Of a stretch of 64,000 bases of DNA, positions 1 through 8,073 are shown one piece after another. The position numbers and the translations under genes were made by a program. The stretch's first letter is position 1. Each line of letters opens with the position of its first letter. Under the pieces are notes generated by a model. The model was not told the origin of the DNA. It did no database searches and saw nothing but the letters and a program-made list of their open reading frames with translations. Source of the stretch: Candidatus Eiseniibacteriota bacterium (lineage in GTDB: Bacteria > Orphanbacterota > Orphanbacteria > Orphanbacterales > Orphanbacteraceae); the NCBI GenBank assembly GCA_029262235.1, contig JAJCZU010000002.1:806001-870000 (forward strand). The letters run 5' to 3'.

Positions 1-501
1 GGCGAAGAAGTTTCCCATCTGAACGATGATCGGCTCGCCTCCATTCGCAACCGCAAAATCGGATTCGTCTTTCAAACCTTCAATCTCCTTCCAAGAGCCG
101 ACATTTTCAAGAACGTCGAACTCCCGCTGATCTACGCCGGCCTCAAGAAGGCGGAGCGCGCGGAACGCGTGCGGGCGGCGATCGAGTCAGTCGGCCTCAC
201 GGACCGCATCGACCACAAGCCGAGCGAACTCTCGGGCGGGCAGCGGCAGAGGGTCGCCATCGCGCGCGCTCTCGTGAACCGTCCCTCGATCATCCTCGCC
301 GATGAACCGACAGGCAACCTCGACACCCAGACCGGGAACGATATCCTGAGCCTGTTCGAAAATCTTCAGAAGAACGGCAACACCATCATCGTCGTCACGC
401 ATGAAGAGGAAGTCGCGCGCCGGGCGAACCGCATTGTTCGTATTCGCGACGGCGAGATCGAAGAGGACGTCCGCCTGCAGAAGGAGGGGAGCACTCCGTG
501 A
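1..501 (+). CDS. ABC transporter ATP-binding protein, LolD/MacB type (5' end outside window)
   Basis: Energises export or lipoprotein release by an ABC transporter of the LolD/MacB/FtsE group at the inner membrane. The open frame runs from base 1, so the Walker A loop lies upstream of the window. Visible parts are the Q-loop ([11 protein letters not shown], codons 21-31), the signature LSGGQRQR near codon 77, Walker B with the group-typical [11 protein letters not shown] near codon 100, and the switch histidine in VVTHEEE. The stop overlaps the GTG start of the NlpC/P60 gene (GTGA), so the two are translationally coupled. The partner permease must lie upstream, so lolD cannot be told from macB-like ATPases. 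Confidence 0.93.
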   Translation, partial: GEEVSHLNDDRLASIRNRKIGFVFQTFNLLPRADIFKNVELPLIYAGLKKAERAERVRAAIESVGLTDRIDHKPSELSGGQRQRVAIARALVNRPSIILADEPTGNLDTQTGNDILSLFENLQKNGNTIIVVTHEEEVARRANRIVRIRDGEIEEDVRLQKEGSTP

Positions 502-1322
502 ACCGCCGGGAAGTGATCGCGCCGCTCGTTCATCTGCGCAAGGAACCCGCCGATGCGTCCGAACTCGTGAACCAGGCGCTTTTTGGTGAAACCGTCGAGG
601 CAGGCGATACGTCCGAAGGCTGGACGGAAGTACGGACCTACGACGGGTATGCGGGCTTCTGCGAGACGAAGTTTCTCGCGGAACGGAGCGGAGGCACCCC
701 GGGCGCCGACGGCGGGAAGACGGCCTTCGTGGTCACCCGTGAGACGATGCTCAAAGCCCGCGGCAGCGACGCTCCGGTCATGCGTCTTTCGTACGGCTCC
801 CGCATTCATGTGTGCGAGGGTGATTCAGTGGACGGGCGCACACTCGCCGTCGCGCCGTCCGGCGGCGACGCGGAACCACGGTACGTGGCGATCGATGATG
901 TCGCTTTGCCGGGCGCGATCCGGCCGGCCGACGCGACAGCGAACGCGATTCTGGCCGAAGCCGGCAAGTTCCTCGGAGTTCCCTATCTGTGGGGGGGCAG
1001 AAGCGCGTGGGGCGTCGACTGCTCGGGCCTCGTGCAGCTCGTTTTCGCTCGCTTCGGGATTTCGATCGCCCGTGACAGCAGGGACCAGTTCCTCGCGGGC
1101 GATCCCGTCGAAGGGGAACCCGCCGCCGGAGATCTGGTATTCTTCGGGAAGGAGCGCGTGACGCACGTCGGTTTCGCGCGTGGTGACGGCACGTTTCTGC
1201 ATGCTTCGGGCTGGGTCCGGGTCAATTCCCTCGACCCCGCCTCTGCGATCGCGCGACCTGACCTCGCGGCGATCTATCGGGGCGCCCGTCGTATTTCATC
1301 CGTGAAGGTCTCGGCATCATGA
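498..1322 (+). CDS. NlpC/P60 family cell-wall hydrolase with SH3-like domains
   Basis: Likely a peptidoglycan endopeptidase of the YkfC/Spr group that cuts between D-Glu and the diamino acid. The 274-residue protein has SH3b-like repeats over about residues 1-130 and an NlpC/P60 domain at about 145-265. The catalytic Cys is in GVDCSG (about residue 174), the His in VTHVGF (about 222), with a further His in FLHAS (about 235). No signal peptide is seen from the GTG start, so it may be cytosolic and recycle muropeptides. The start at 498 follows a strong AAGGAGGG at 481-488 and overlaps the ABC ATPase stop. Its own stop overlaps the next start (ATGA at 1319). Confidence 0.88.
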   Translation: MNRREVIAPLVHLRKEPADASELVNQALFGETVEAGDTSEGWTEVRTYDGYAGFCETKFLAERSGGTPGADGGKTAFVVTRETMLKARGSDAPVMRLSYGSRIHVCEGDSVDGRTLAVAPSGGDAEPRYVAIDDVALPGAIRPADATANAILAEAGKFLGVPYLWGGRSAWGVDCSGLVQLVFARFGISIARDSRDQFLAGDPVEGEPAAGDLVFFGKERVTHVGFARGDGTFLHASGWVRVNSLDPASAIARPDLAAIYRGARRISSVKVSAS

Positions 1323-1513
1323 CCGCTCTGCTCAAACTGCTTCTGATGTTTCTGGTCCTTCGCGCAGGCTGGGGGGCCTGGAACTGGATCCGGGCCATCA
1401 GCAGGGCGGGCGCGCGCGTTCAGGAGAAGGACGAGGGGTACGATGCCGGCAAGGACGAGATCGAGGACGCCGTTTTCGAGGAGATTCCCGAGGAGCGCGG
1501 AAATGGGAGTTGA
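1319..1513 (+). CDS. small single-pass membrane protein, unknown function
   Basis: A 64-residue protein with one N-terminal hydrophobic segment (about residues 3-24) and a charged tail ending in an acidic IEDAVFEEIPEE stretch. I do not recognise it securely. Short membrane-anchored proteins with a DAxFEEI-like tail occur in several phyla without known function. It is a credible gene because its ATG overlaps the hydrolase stop (ATGA), a GAAGG lies about ten bases upstream, and its composition matches its neighbours. It is the last gene of the ABC-hydrolase operon. The -35 box of the next gene's promoter overlaps its stop region. Confidence 0.6.
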   Translation: MTALLKLLLMFLVLRAGWGAWNWIRAISRAGARVQEKDEGYDAGKDEIEDAVFEEIPEERGNGS

Positions 1514-1539
1514 CGCTTTCTTCCGGGCGCGGCTATAGT
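1510..1539 (+). promoter_or_regulatory. sigma-70 promoter for the pilin-like gene
   Basis: TTGACG at 1510-1515, an 18-base spacer and TATAGT at 1534-1539. The next ATG is at 1547, seven bases after the -10 box, where transcription would be expected to begin. Confidence 0.6.
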
Positions 1540-1546
1540 TTCTTCC

Positions 1547-1930
1547 ATGAAAGCACGTGCAAAAATGACGCGGAACCGCCAGTCCGGTTTTGTCATGCTG
1601 GATCTCGCGGCATTCCTGATGGCGCTTGTTCTGGTGGGGTTTCTGCAGTTCTCGATCAGCGAGCGGGCGCAGGAGCAGCGCTACGAAGACGAGGCACGGA
1701 AGCGTCTGAAGTTCATTGCGAAGGCGCAGGAAGGGTTTTTCGCGGCCCAGGGGCGCTATTCGAGCTCATTCCGTGAGCTTTCCCCGTACTTTGCGAGCAC
1801 CGAGAGTTTTCTCGATCCCTCGAACGGCGAGATCTTCAATCTCTACATCGATGAAGTGGGACGATATGTGATCGAGGCGGATGTTTCCGGCCTGGGCCGC
1901 ATCGTTTCCGGCGACCCCGACTGGGAATAG
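1547..1930 (+). CDS. type IV pilin-like protein
   Basis: A 127-residue protein built like a pseudopilin. A short basic leader (MKARAKMTRNRQSG) is followed by a hydrophobic helix starting FVMLDLAAFLMALVLVGFLQF and then a soluble domain of about 95 residues with aligned aromatic and Gly residues. The prepilin peptidase site would be G|FVMLD: Asp stands where most pilins have Glu5. The region after the helix (KFIAKAQEGFFAAQGRY) resembles the alpha-helical spine of type II secretion/PilE-like proteins that measure out RYP-type loops. No pilus genes are adjacent. ATG 1547 is probably leaderless; the alternative ATG 1565 has no clear Shine-Dalgarno either. It ends one base before a convergent gene. 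Confidence 0.65.
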   Translation: MKARAKMTRNRQSGFVMLDLAAFLMALVLVGFLQFSISERAQEQRYEDEARKRLKFIAKAQEGFFAAQGRYSSSFRELSPYFASTESFLDPSNGEIFNLYIDEVGRYVIEADVSGLGRIVSGDPDWE

Positions 1931-1931
1931 C

Positions 1932-2381
1932 CTAACGGCTTTCGCCCCAATGCTTTGACTCAATATCCTTGAGAATCTGGTCAATCTGCTCTTTCGCGCG
2001 GGTCTCCGTGCTCGGCTCGAACAGCACCTTCTGAATTCTCCCGTTCTCGTCCTTCTTGGCATAGCGGATCGACTTCAGCACCTCGATCGGTGTCAGAATG
2101 TCCTTCGAGACGCGGACTTCGAGCGTGTCACCGTCGACGTTCATGTCCGGGCTGTTGAACGGGGACATCCCGAGCGCCCATCCATGCGCCAGCATCCCGC
2201 ACAGCGCGATCCTGAGCCGGTTCCAGCCCTCTTCCGTAGAGAGATCGATATTCCCGCGGAGGCGCTGCACCAGCCCGTCGACGACGGGAACCATTCGTTC
2301 CACAACCTCGGGCTCGAGCCGGAGCTTCGCCAGATTAATGAACATTTGCGCGATAACTTCGCTCGTCTGCGACTGCGACAT
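1932..2381 (-). CDS. conserved hypothetical protein, 149 aa
   Basis: I do not recognise this protein. It is soluble and mostly alpha-helical in its first 85 residues (repeated Leu/Val heptads such as VVERMVPVVDGLVQRL), then has a beta-rich stretch (DGDTLEVRVSKDILTPIEVLKSIRYAKKD) and a Glu/Lys-rich helical end. No signal peptide or membrane segment is seen. ATG at 2381 is preceded on the minus strand by AAGGAG about eight bases away, which supports it as a real gene. It is transcribed alone, convergent with the pilin-like gene (one-base gap) and divergent from the TonB-C-like gene. Confidence 0.7.
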   Translation of the reverse strand: MSQSQTSEVIAQMFINLAKLRLEPEVVERMVPVVDGLVQRLRGNIDLSTEEGWNRLRIALCGMLAHGWALGMSPFNSPDMNVDGDTLEVRVSKDILTPIEVLKSIRYAKKDENGRIQKVLFEPSTETRAKEQIDQILKDIESKHWGESR

Positions 2382-2474
2382 TCCAGACTCCTTGGCTGTG
2401 TTCGCTGCGAAAAGCCTTCCTTCGTTCTTCTCGTATGATCGGACCGGAGGCCGGGGAAGTTAACGCCTTTTCGG

Positions 2475-2504
2475 TTGACCTGCCGCAACTTACCCGCCTA
2501 TTGT
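2475..2504 (+). promoter_or_regulatory. candidate sigma-70 promoter
   Basis: TTGACC at 2475-2480, 18-base spacer, TATTGT at 2499-2504, in the divergent intergenic region about 50 bases before the ATG at 2553. Confidence 0.5.
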
Positions 2505-2552
2505 TACTTCCGTTGAAAGAGCGGAAAAGAATTCCGTTCGGAGATATACGCT

Positions 2553-3599
2553 ATGAAACGCCTTATCGGGCTTGCCTTTGCTGCTATTTTGTTCCATAGC
2601 AGCTTGTTACACGCTTCTGCCGTTCCATCTGGTCAATATCTGACCAACGTGGAGCTCATGCAGGAAGCGGTCCGGCGCGGCCTGGAAGAAATGTTACGGG
2701 ATCTGCCCAAGCAGGCCGACGGCGCTTTCGCCATCGCCTCGATGGGTTCCTCCGAAATCGACTGGATGGTCGAGAACGAGCTGGCCGGGGTATTCGCCAG
2801 AAGCGATCGCCCCCTCCGCATTCTCGCCGGCAGCGGCACCGCCGCGCGTCGGCCGAAGCGGAACAGGAATCTGCCCGTCGTTTTCGACACTCCGCCGACA
2901 TTAGAGTCGGGCGAACCGGTGAAGATTCCCGACAAGGCTTGTAATGAAGGAATAGGGGGGTTCGTTGCGGTCCGTATCCTGACAAACGGGAACGGTACGG
3001 TTGCGAACGTCGTCGTAGAAGAGAGTTCGGCTCCCGTCCTCGAAGAGGCGGTGCTGAGCACGGTGAACTCCTACCAGTTTAAGCCGGCAAAGAAGGGTGA
3101 ATCCTCCATTGCCGGTCACACCGTCCTGGGTTTTACGTTTCCGGAAGCTCCCGAGGACTGCGATGATATTCGCGTCACCGGGAAGGTTCTGGAATCAGAT
3201 GAATTCGCCTCCGCGCCACCCGAACCTGTCGGAGTCATGCCGGCCGGGACCGGAGACACACCGACACTCGGGTACCGCGTGTCGGAGATGGAATTCGTCT
3301 ATCCTCGATCCCACCGCCGATTCGGAATCGGCCGCCAGTCCGTGGATCGTCTCGCACGCGCACGCATCGACTTTCGACTGCAGGAAAAGGGCGCCGTTTT
3401 ATGGGCCTCCTCGGTCGAATACTACGTCTCGGATCGTGTGCCGAAGAGCGCTCTCACGTATCTCGCCAGCTCTCAGTACGAGTTCGCCGCTCCAGAAGTG
3501 CCAACCACGAATTCATTCGCCTATTGGGAACCGGTCGTCGTGGCCGGGGTCGTAGGTGGACTGGTGGCACTCTTCTACTCGAATCAAGCCAACGAATAA
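2553..3599 (+). CDS. secreted or envelope protein with an internal TonB-C-like domain
   Basis: A 348-residue protein with a signal peptide (MKRLIGLAFAAILFHSSLLHASA) and a C-terminal hydrophobic segment (about residues 325-341) that may anchor it in a membrane. The middle (about 133-196) resembles the TonB C-terminal fold: a GGFVAVRILTNGNGTV strand, VEESSAPVLEEAVLSTV helix and QFKPAKKG turn, as in the energy-transducer domain that contacts outer-membrane receptors. The first part (residues 33-95) and last part (235-310) look like the nucleotide-free FlgO/CsgG-type lipoprotein fold, but this is only an impression. The function is unknown. It lies 27 bases before bamD. Confidence 0.6.
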   Translation: MKRLIGLAFAAILFHSSLLHASAVPSGQYLTNVELMQEAVRRGLEEMLRDLPKQADGAFAIASMGSSEIDWMVENELAGVFARSDRPLRILAGSGTAARRPKRNRNLPVVFDTPPTLESGEPVKIPDKACNEGIGGFVAVRILTNGNGTVANVVVEESSAPVLEEAVLSTVNSYQFKPAKKGESSIAGHTVLGFTFPEAPEDCDDIRVTGKVLESDEFASAPPEPVGVMPAGTGDTPTLGYRVSEMEFVYPRSHRRFGIGRQSVDRLARARIDFRLQEKGAVLWASSVEYYVSDRVPKSALTYLASSQYEFAAPEVPTTNSFAYWEPVVVAGVVGGLVALFYSNQANE

Positions 3600-3626
3600 G
3601 GCCCCTCGCTGATCGAAAGGACCAAT

Positions 3627-4379
3627 GTGTCGAAGCGAACCCTGCGCGGGGTCGCTCTGCTGGCGATGCTGATGCTCGCCTGCTCAGGTGGTCCCCTTCT
3701 GCCGAAGGGATCTCCCGAGGAGCAACTCGCGCGTGCCCGGTACTATCTGGAAGAAGGGGACGGGACCAAAGCCCTGGAGGCGTACCGTCTGCTCTCCCAG
3801 ACATTGCAGGGCACGGAATACGAAGAAGAAAGCCGCCTTGGCATGGCGCGTGCGCATCGTGAGGCGGAGGACTACTTCGCCGCGGTGCAGGAGTATGAAG
3901 GTTTTCAGCGGCGCTTTCCGCGTTCTCCGCTCGTGGGCGACGCTGTACTCGAGATCGCGGATACCTACGTCGAGCAGCGCGCCAAGCCCGAATATGACGA
4001 CGACTGGAACGAGAAGGCAATCCGGCAGTACGAAGACTACCTGGCCGGCTACCCGCGCCACCCCCGCGTCGAAGAAGGGCGCGCCGGTCTGCTCGACGCC
4101 AGAAATCACGCCGCGAAGAAAGAACTCAAGAACGGAATCACCTACGTAAAGCTCAGAAGATTTCGGGCGGCACGATTTTATTTCGACATCGTGATCGACC
4201 GCTGGGCGGGGACGGACGTCGTACCGGAAGCCCACTACGAATCCGGGCGCACTTTCGAACTCCAGAAGAACTGGGCAGAGGCTGCTGCGCACTACCGCAC
4301 GGTCGAGGAAGAGTATCCGGACTCCCCGTTCGCGGAGAAGGCGCGGGAACGCCTGGCCCGCATGGATCGATCTTCGTGA
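3627..4379 (+). CDS. bamD: outer membrane assembly lipoprotein BamD
   Basis: Periplasmic lipoprotein of the BAM complex that folds beta-barrel proteins into the outer membrane. The 250-residue protein has a lipoprotein signal with the acceptor Cys19 in LMLAC, followed by tetratricopeptide repeats: ARARYYLEEGDGTKALEAY, AVQEYEGFQRRFPRSP, AIRQYEDYLAGYPRHP and AAAHYRTVEEEYPDSPF. The repeated FPxSP/YPxHP ends are typical of BamD/YfiO. GTG at 3627 follows GAAAGGA at 3615-3621; an ATG two bases earlier is out of frame. Length fits the family (about 245). A general TPR lipoprotein of the Tol-Pal type (YbgF) is the main alternative. The stop overlaps nadD (GTGA). Confidence 0.8.
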   Translation: MSKRTLRGVALLAMLMLACSGGPLLPKGSPEEQLARARYYLEEGDGTKALEAYRLLSQTLQGTEYEEESRLGMARAHREAEDYFAAVQEYEGFQRRFPRSPLVGDAVLEIADTYVEQRAKPEYDDDWNEKAIRQYEDYLAGYPRHPRVEEGRAGLLDARNHAAKKELKNGITYVKLRRFRAARFYFDIVIDRWAGTDVVPEAHYESGRTFELQKNWAEAAAHYRTVEEEYPDSPFAEKARERLARMDRSS

Positions 4380-4969
4380 GCGGGCCCGTTCTCATTTTCG
4401 GCGGCACGTTCGACCCGATCCACGTGGCGCACCTCGTGGCAGCCGAAGAAGCTGCGGATCAGCTCGCGGTCGAGCGCGTCGTTTTCATTCCGTCGGCATC
4501 GCCGCCTCACAAAGAGAGCCGCGAAGTCACGGGATCCGAACACCGCTGCGCCATGCTCGAAGCAGCAATCGAAACGAATGACCGATTTACGTGGGACGCG
4601 TGTGAAATCGAACGCGGCGGCGTTTCGTACACCGTCGACACGCTGCGCGCACTCGCCTCACGATGGGGCCTCGACTCGCGCGAGCTCTACTGCCTGGTCG
4701 GCGGCGACAGCATCGTCTCCTTTCGCACCTGGCGGGAACCGGACACGATACTGAGCCTCGCCACGCTTGCCGTTGCGGGGCGCCCGGGCTTCGACGAGCG
4801 ATCCATCGATCGTTCCCTGCATGACCACGTTCGCTTTTTAGAAACAACGCCCCTTGCGATCTCGTCGACCGAAATCCGGCGACGCGCCGCGAAGGGCCGC
4901 AGCATACGCTATCTCGTCACCGACCCGGTGTGGGATTACATAGAACGACAAGGACTCTACCATGGGTAA
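4376..4969 (+). CDS. nadD: nicotinate-nucleotide adenylyltransferase
   Basis: Transfers AMP from ATP to nicotinate mononucleotide, the penultimate step of NAD synthesis. The 197-residue protein begins with the nucleotidyltransferase motif GGTFDPIHVAHL and has PSASPPHK for phosphate contacts, SYTVDTLRAL, a central VGGDS motif and the C-terminal ISSTEIRRRAAKG(R) helix start. GTG 4376 overlaps the bamD stop. Its end overlaps the start of rng by eight bases. Confidence 0.95.
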   Translation: MSGPVLIFGGTFDPIHVAHLVAAEEAADQLAVERVVFIPSASPPHKESREVTGSEHRCAMLEAAIETNDRFTWDACEIERGGVSYTVDTLRALASRWGLDSRELYCLVGGDSIVSFRTWREPDTILSLATLAVAGRPGFDERSIDRSLHDHVRFLETTPLAISSTEIRRRAAKGRSIRYLVTDPVWDYIERQGLYHG

Positions 4970-6494
4970 ACAATCCAAGGTGCTGACGGAAATCATCGTC
5001 AATACCACAGCCAGCGAGACGCGCGTCGCCATTCTGGAGGACCACCGGCTCGTCGAATTCTTCGCGGAACGCGAGGAGTCGGCGCGCATCGTGGGTAACC
5101 TCTACAAGGGGAGAGTGAACGCCGTGCTCCCCGGCATGCAGGCGGCGTTCGTCGACATCGGGCTCGAGAAGACCGGATTCCTGCACGTGTCCGACATGAT
5201 GCTCGATGATGTCGAAGGGGACGAGCGGACCACGAGGTCACGCAAAGTGCCACGCAATGTTTCGATCGAACAACTGCTTCGCAAAGGACAGGAGATTCTC
5301 GTCCAGGTCACGAAGGAGCCGATCGGGACGAAGGGCCCGCGCATCACGTCGCAGGTTTCGCTCCCCGGACGATTCGTCGTCGTGATGCCGAACGTCACGC
5401 ACATCGGCGTTTCGCGCAAGATCGAGGATCGCGATGAGCGGACGCGCCTGCGCGCGCTCGTCGAGGAAGTGTCGCCGAAGGGCTACGGCGTCATCGTGCG
5501 CACCGTCGGTAAAAAGACGGACGAGAGGGCGATCAAAACCGACATCGAAACGCTGATCTCGAAATGGAAGAAGATTCAGGGCGCGTACGCGCGCAAGTCG
5601 ACGCCCTCGCTGCTGCATCAGGATGCGGAGCTCACGACGGGAATCATTCGCGACATTTTCACGGATGAAGTCGACCGCCTGATCATCGATTCGAAAACCG
5701 AGTACAAGGCGATCATCAAATATCTGCAGTCGATCTCCCCGGAGCTCATCGACCGTGTCGTGCTCTATGAAGAAGAAGCGCCCATTTTCGACGCGTACGA
5801 GATCGAGGCTGAAATCGAGAAAGCCCTTTCTCCCAAGATCTGGCTTCGCAAGGGCGGGTACATCATCGTGGATCATGCGGAGGCGCTCGTCGCGATCGAC
5901 GTGAATACGGGCCGCTTCACGGGCGACAAGAACCAGGAAGAGACGATCGTTCAGACGAATGTCGAGGCGGCGAAGGAAGTCGCGCGCCAGTTGCGCCTGC
6001 GTGACATGGGCGGCATCATCGTGATCGACTTCATCGACATGGAGCGGGAAGACAACAAAGCCAGGGTGATCGACACGCTGCGGGACGCGCTGCGGCGCGA
6101 TCGCGCGAAGACGCGCACTTTCGCGGTCTCTGACCTCGGGCTCGTCGAAATGACCCGGCAGCGGGTGCGGCCGAGTCTGCTCCACTATTTCAGCTCGAAC
6201 TGCCCGCATTGCGGCGGAAGCGGCAAGCGCCTCTCCCTGGCCTCGCTCGCGGCCAAGGTCGACAGGCTCCTTCGCCGGACCGGGACCTATTGCGAGGACA
6301 AAAAGGTCGAAATCCAGCTGAATCCCGAGCTCGCGCTCTTCTTCGACGAAAGCGAAAGGGATCGTCTGGAGGGGATCCGGAAGCGGTACGGCCTCGAAGC
6401 GGAGATCACGGCGAATCCGGGGCTCGACAGGGAGGAGGTCCGCATCTTTTCGCGGCCCTCCGGGCACGAGCTTACCGATAAGGTGCAATTCTAG
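4962..6494 (+). CDS. rng: ribonuclease G (Rne/Rng family)
   Basis: Endoribonuclease that cuts AU-rich single-stranded RNA in rRNA maturation and mRNA decay. The 510-residue protein has an S1 domain (about residues 36-125: GNLYKGRVNAVLPGMQAAFVDIG), the RNase H-like/DNase I-like catalytic part with metal-binding DVNTGRF (about 311-317) and FIDM (about 356-359), and the Zn-link CPHC (about 414-417). It lacks the long C-terminal scaffold of RNase E, so RNase G is preferred. It ends before the rplU promoter. The gene order rng-rplU-rpmA is conserved in many bacteria. Confidence 0.95.
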   Translation: MGKQSKVLTEIIVNTTASETRVAILEDHRLVEFFAEREESARIVGNLYKGRVNAVLPGMQAAFVDIGLEKTGFLHVSDMMLDDVEGDERTTRSRKVPRNVSIEQLLRKGQEILVQVTKEPIGTKGPRITSQVSLPGRFVVVMPNVTHIGVSRKIEDRDERTRLRALVEEVSPKGYGVIVRTVGKKTDERAIKTDIETLISKWKKIQGAYARKSTPSLLHQDAELTTGIIRDIFTDEVDRLIIDSKTEYKAIIKYLQSISPELIDRVVLYEEEAPIFDAYEIEAEIEKALSPKIWLRKGGYIIVDHAEALVAIDVNTGRFTGDKNQEETIVQTNVEAAKEVARQLRLRDMGGIIVIDFIDMEREDNKARVIDTLRDALRRDRAKTRTFAVSDLGLVEMTRQRVRPSLLHYFSSNCPHCGGSGKRLSLASLAAKVDRLLRRTGTYCEDKKVEIQLNPELALFFDESERDRLEGIRKRYGLEAEITANPGLDREEVRIFSRPSGHELTDKVQF

Positions 6495-6516
6495 CGTTTT
6501 CGGGCACTTGAAGGCC

Positions 6517-6546
6517 TTGACAAGCCGGTCGCAAGTGGCTTAGATT
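6517..6546 (+). promoter_or_regulatory. sigma-70 promoter for rplU-rpmA
   Basis: Consensus TTGACA at 6517-6522, 18-base spacer, TAGATT at 6541-6546, giving a leader of about 70 bases before rplU. Confidence 0.65.
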
Positions 6547-6624
6547 CTTTGTTTATATGGCCAAGGGCGAGTTGTGCCCCATCCGGGCGCTCGCAGCGAC
6601 TTTCGTGACTTAAGGAGACAGGCA

Positions 6625-6933
6625 GTGTACGCCATTATCGAAACCGGTGGTTTTCAATATAAGATCGCACCGGATGAAGAAATCGAAGTGCCGATCATGA
6701 AGGCGGCCGTCGGGGAGAAAGTAACCCTCGACCGTGTCCTGATGATCGAAAACGACGGCGCGCGCCAGTTCGGCCAGCCGACCGTCGAAGGCATGGCAGT
6801 GAAAGCGGAAGTCGTCGCTCAGGGACGCTACCCGAAAATTCTCGTTCAGAAATTCAAACGGCGCAAGAATTACCGGCGCCTCCTCGGCCACCGGACGTCG
6901 TACACGCGGCTCCGTATCCTCTCGATCGGCTGA
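6625..6933 (+). CDS. rplU: 50S ribosomal protein L21
   Basis: Binds 23S rRNA in the large ribosomal subunit. The 102-residue protein starts [13 protein letters not shown] and has [15 protein letters not shown] and the signature [26 protein letters not shown] 6625 is chosen over an open upstream extension because it aligns with the usual L21 N-terminus ([11 protein letters not shown]) and has TAAGGAG at 6611-6617 with seven-base spacing. Followed by rpmA after 19 bases. Confidence 0.97.
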   Translation: MYAIIETGGFQYKIAPDEEIEVPIMKAAVGEKVTLDRVLMIENDGARQFGQPTVEGMAVKAEVVAQGRYPKILVQKFKRRKNYRRLLGHRTSYTRLRILSIG

Positions 6934-6952
6934 GCGAAGAAGGACAGATACA

Positions 6953-7216
6953 ATGGCTCATAAAAAAGGTGTAGGCAGTTCCAGAAACGGACGCGATTCC
7001 AACGCAAAGCGACTCGGCGTGAAACGCTACGGCGGCCAGGCCGTCCTCGCGGGCACGATCATCGTGCGGCAGCGGGGAACGCATTTCATCCCGGGTAATA
7101 ATGTCGGCAAAGGCGGCGACGACACGCTCTTCGCTCTTTCAGACGGAGTGGTGCAGTTCGTCGACAAAGGCAGCCGGAGGAAACTTGTACACGTCATGGC
7201 GGCCCAAGCCTCTTAA
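6953..7216 (+). CDS. rpmA: 50S ribosomal protein L27
   Basis: Large-subunit protein whose N-terminal tail reaches the peptidyl-transferase centre. The 87-residue protein begins [16 protein letters not shown] and carries [25 protein letters not shown], a typical L27. It lacks the cleaved N-terminal extension found in Firmicutes, so no Prp protease step is needed. Its transcript ends at the strong terminator at 7268-7298. Confidence 0.98.
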   Translation: MAHKKGVGSSRNGRDSNAKRLGVKRYGGQAVLAGTIIVRQRGTHFIPGNNVGKGGDDTLFALSDGVVQFVDKGSRRKLVHVMAAQAS

Positions 7217-7267
7217 GCGGAGCGATCTCCGCATTCCACATGCCATCAGCCAGACGGTAACGATCTG

Positions 7268-7298
7268 GGAGGGGATTCCTATCCCCTCCTTTCTTTTT
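7268..7298 (+). terminator. rho-independent terminator after rpmA, in the kdsB leader
   Basis: A perfect nine-base-pair stem, GGAGGGGAT (7268-7276) with ATCCCCTCC (7281-7289), a four-base loop and a T-rich tract (TTTCTTTTT). The kdsB ATG lies only 11 bases after the T-tract, with no visible promoter between. Confidence 0.9.
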
Positions 7299-7309
7299 GG
7301 GGTCGCATC

Positions 7310-8068
7310 ATGAGCCGGACAGCCACGGTCATCATTCCCGCGCGACTCGGTTCCACACGCCTCGCGGAAAAGCCACTGCAGGCGATCGCCGAACGCCCGC
7401 TGATCGCCCACGTCTGTGATCGCGTGGCGGCCGCAGGCCGCATTGCTCGTTTCGTCGTGGCGACGGATCATGAGCGGATCGCGACCGCTGTCAGAGAATC
7501 CGGGTACGAAACCATGATGACGAGTCCGGATCACAAGACGGGCACAGACCGCATCGCCGAAGCCGCGGCGAAGCTTCCGGGCGACGTCATCATCAACGTG
7601 CAGGGAGACGAGCCGTCTCTTCCGCCCGCGCTCCTTGACGAGCTGGCGACCGTCATGCTGGAACATCCGGAGATCCCGATGGGAACGGTAACCGTTCCGC
7701 TCGATCCGTCCGATTTTACAGACCCCAACGTAGTCAAAGTGACGGTAGACGCGCGCGGGTTCGCGCTCTATTTTTCGCGCGCGCCGATTCCGCACGACTG
7801 GCGCGGGGAGGGGAAGTCCGACCTGCTTCGCATGCACGTCGGCATCTACGCTTTTCAGCGGGAAGCACTCGAGCGGTTCGTGTCGCTTCCGCAGGGACAG
7901 CTCGAAAAGCGGGAAGGGCTCGAGCAGCTTCGCGCGCTCGAGAACGGAATCGCGATTCATGTTACGCACGGAGAGACGCCTTTTCACGGCGTCGAAACGA
8001 TAGAAGATCTGGAGCGGGCACGCCGTGAAGCGGCCCGTACGACTTTCACCACGAGCGATAAGGAGTAG
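7310..8068 (+). CDS. kdsB: 3-deoxy-manno-octulosonate cytidylyltransferase (CMP-Kdo synthetase)
   Basis: Activates Kdo with CTP for transfer to lipid A in the cytoplasm. The 252-residue protein has the N-terminal nucleotide-binding IPARLGSTRLAEKPL, the SPDHKTGTDRIAEA motif, INVQGDEPSLPP with the metal Asp, FSRAPIPHDW, HVGIYAF and the C-terminal GVETIEDLERAR. Only GGGG at 7298-7302, at the base of the upstream terminator, could serve as a ribosome site. Translation and transcription here may depend on read-through. It is the first gene of kdsB-pyrG-kdsA-kdsD. Confidence 0.96.
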   Translation: MSRTATVIIPARLGSTRLAEKPLQAIAERPLIAHVCDRVAAAGRIARFVVATDHERIATAVRESGYETMMTSPDHKTGTDRIAEAAAKLPGDVIINVQGDEPSLPPALLDELATVMLEHPEIPMGTVTVPLDPSDFTDPNVVKVTVDARGFALYFSRAPIPHDWRGEGKSDLLRMHVGIYAFQREALERFVSLPQGQLEKREGLEQLRALENGIAIHVTHGETPFHGVETIEDLERARREAARTTFTTSDKE

Positions 8069-8073
8069 GGCTG

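Noticed and set aside
5238-6488. 416-residue open frame opposite rng
   Set aside because: It overlaps a clearly conserved gene and shows Arg/His-rich shadow composition.
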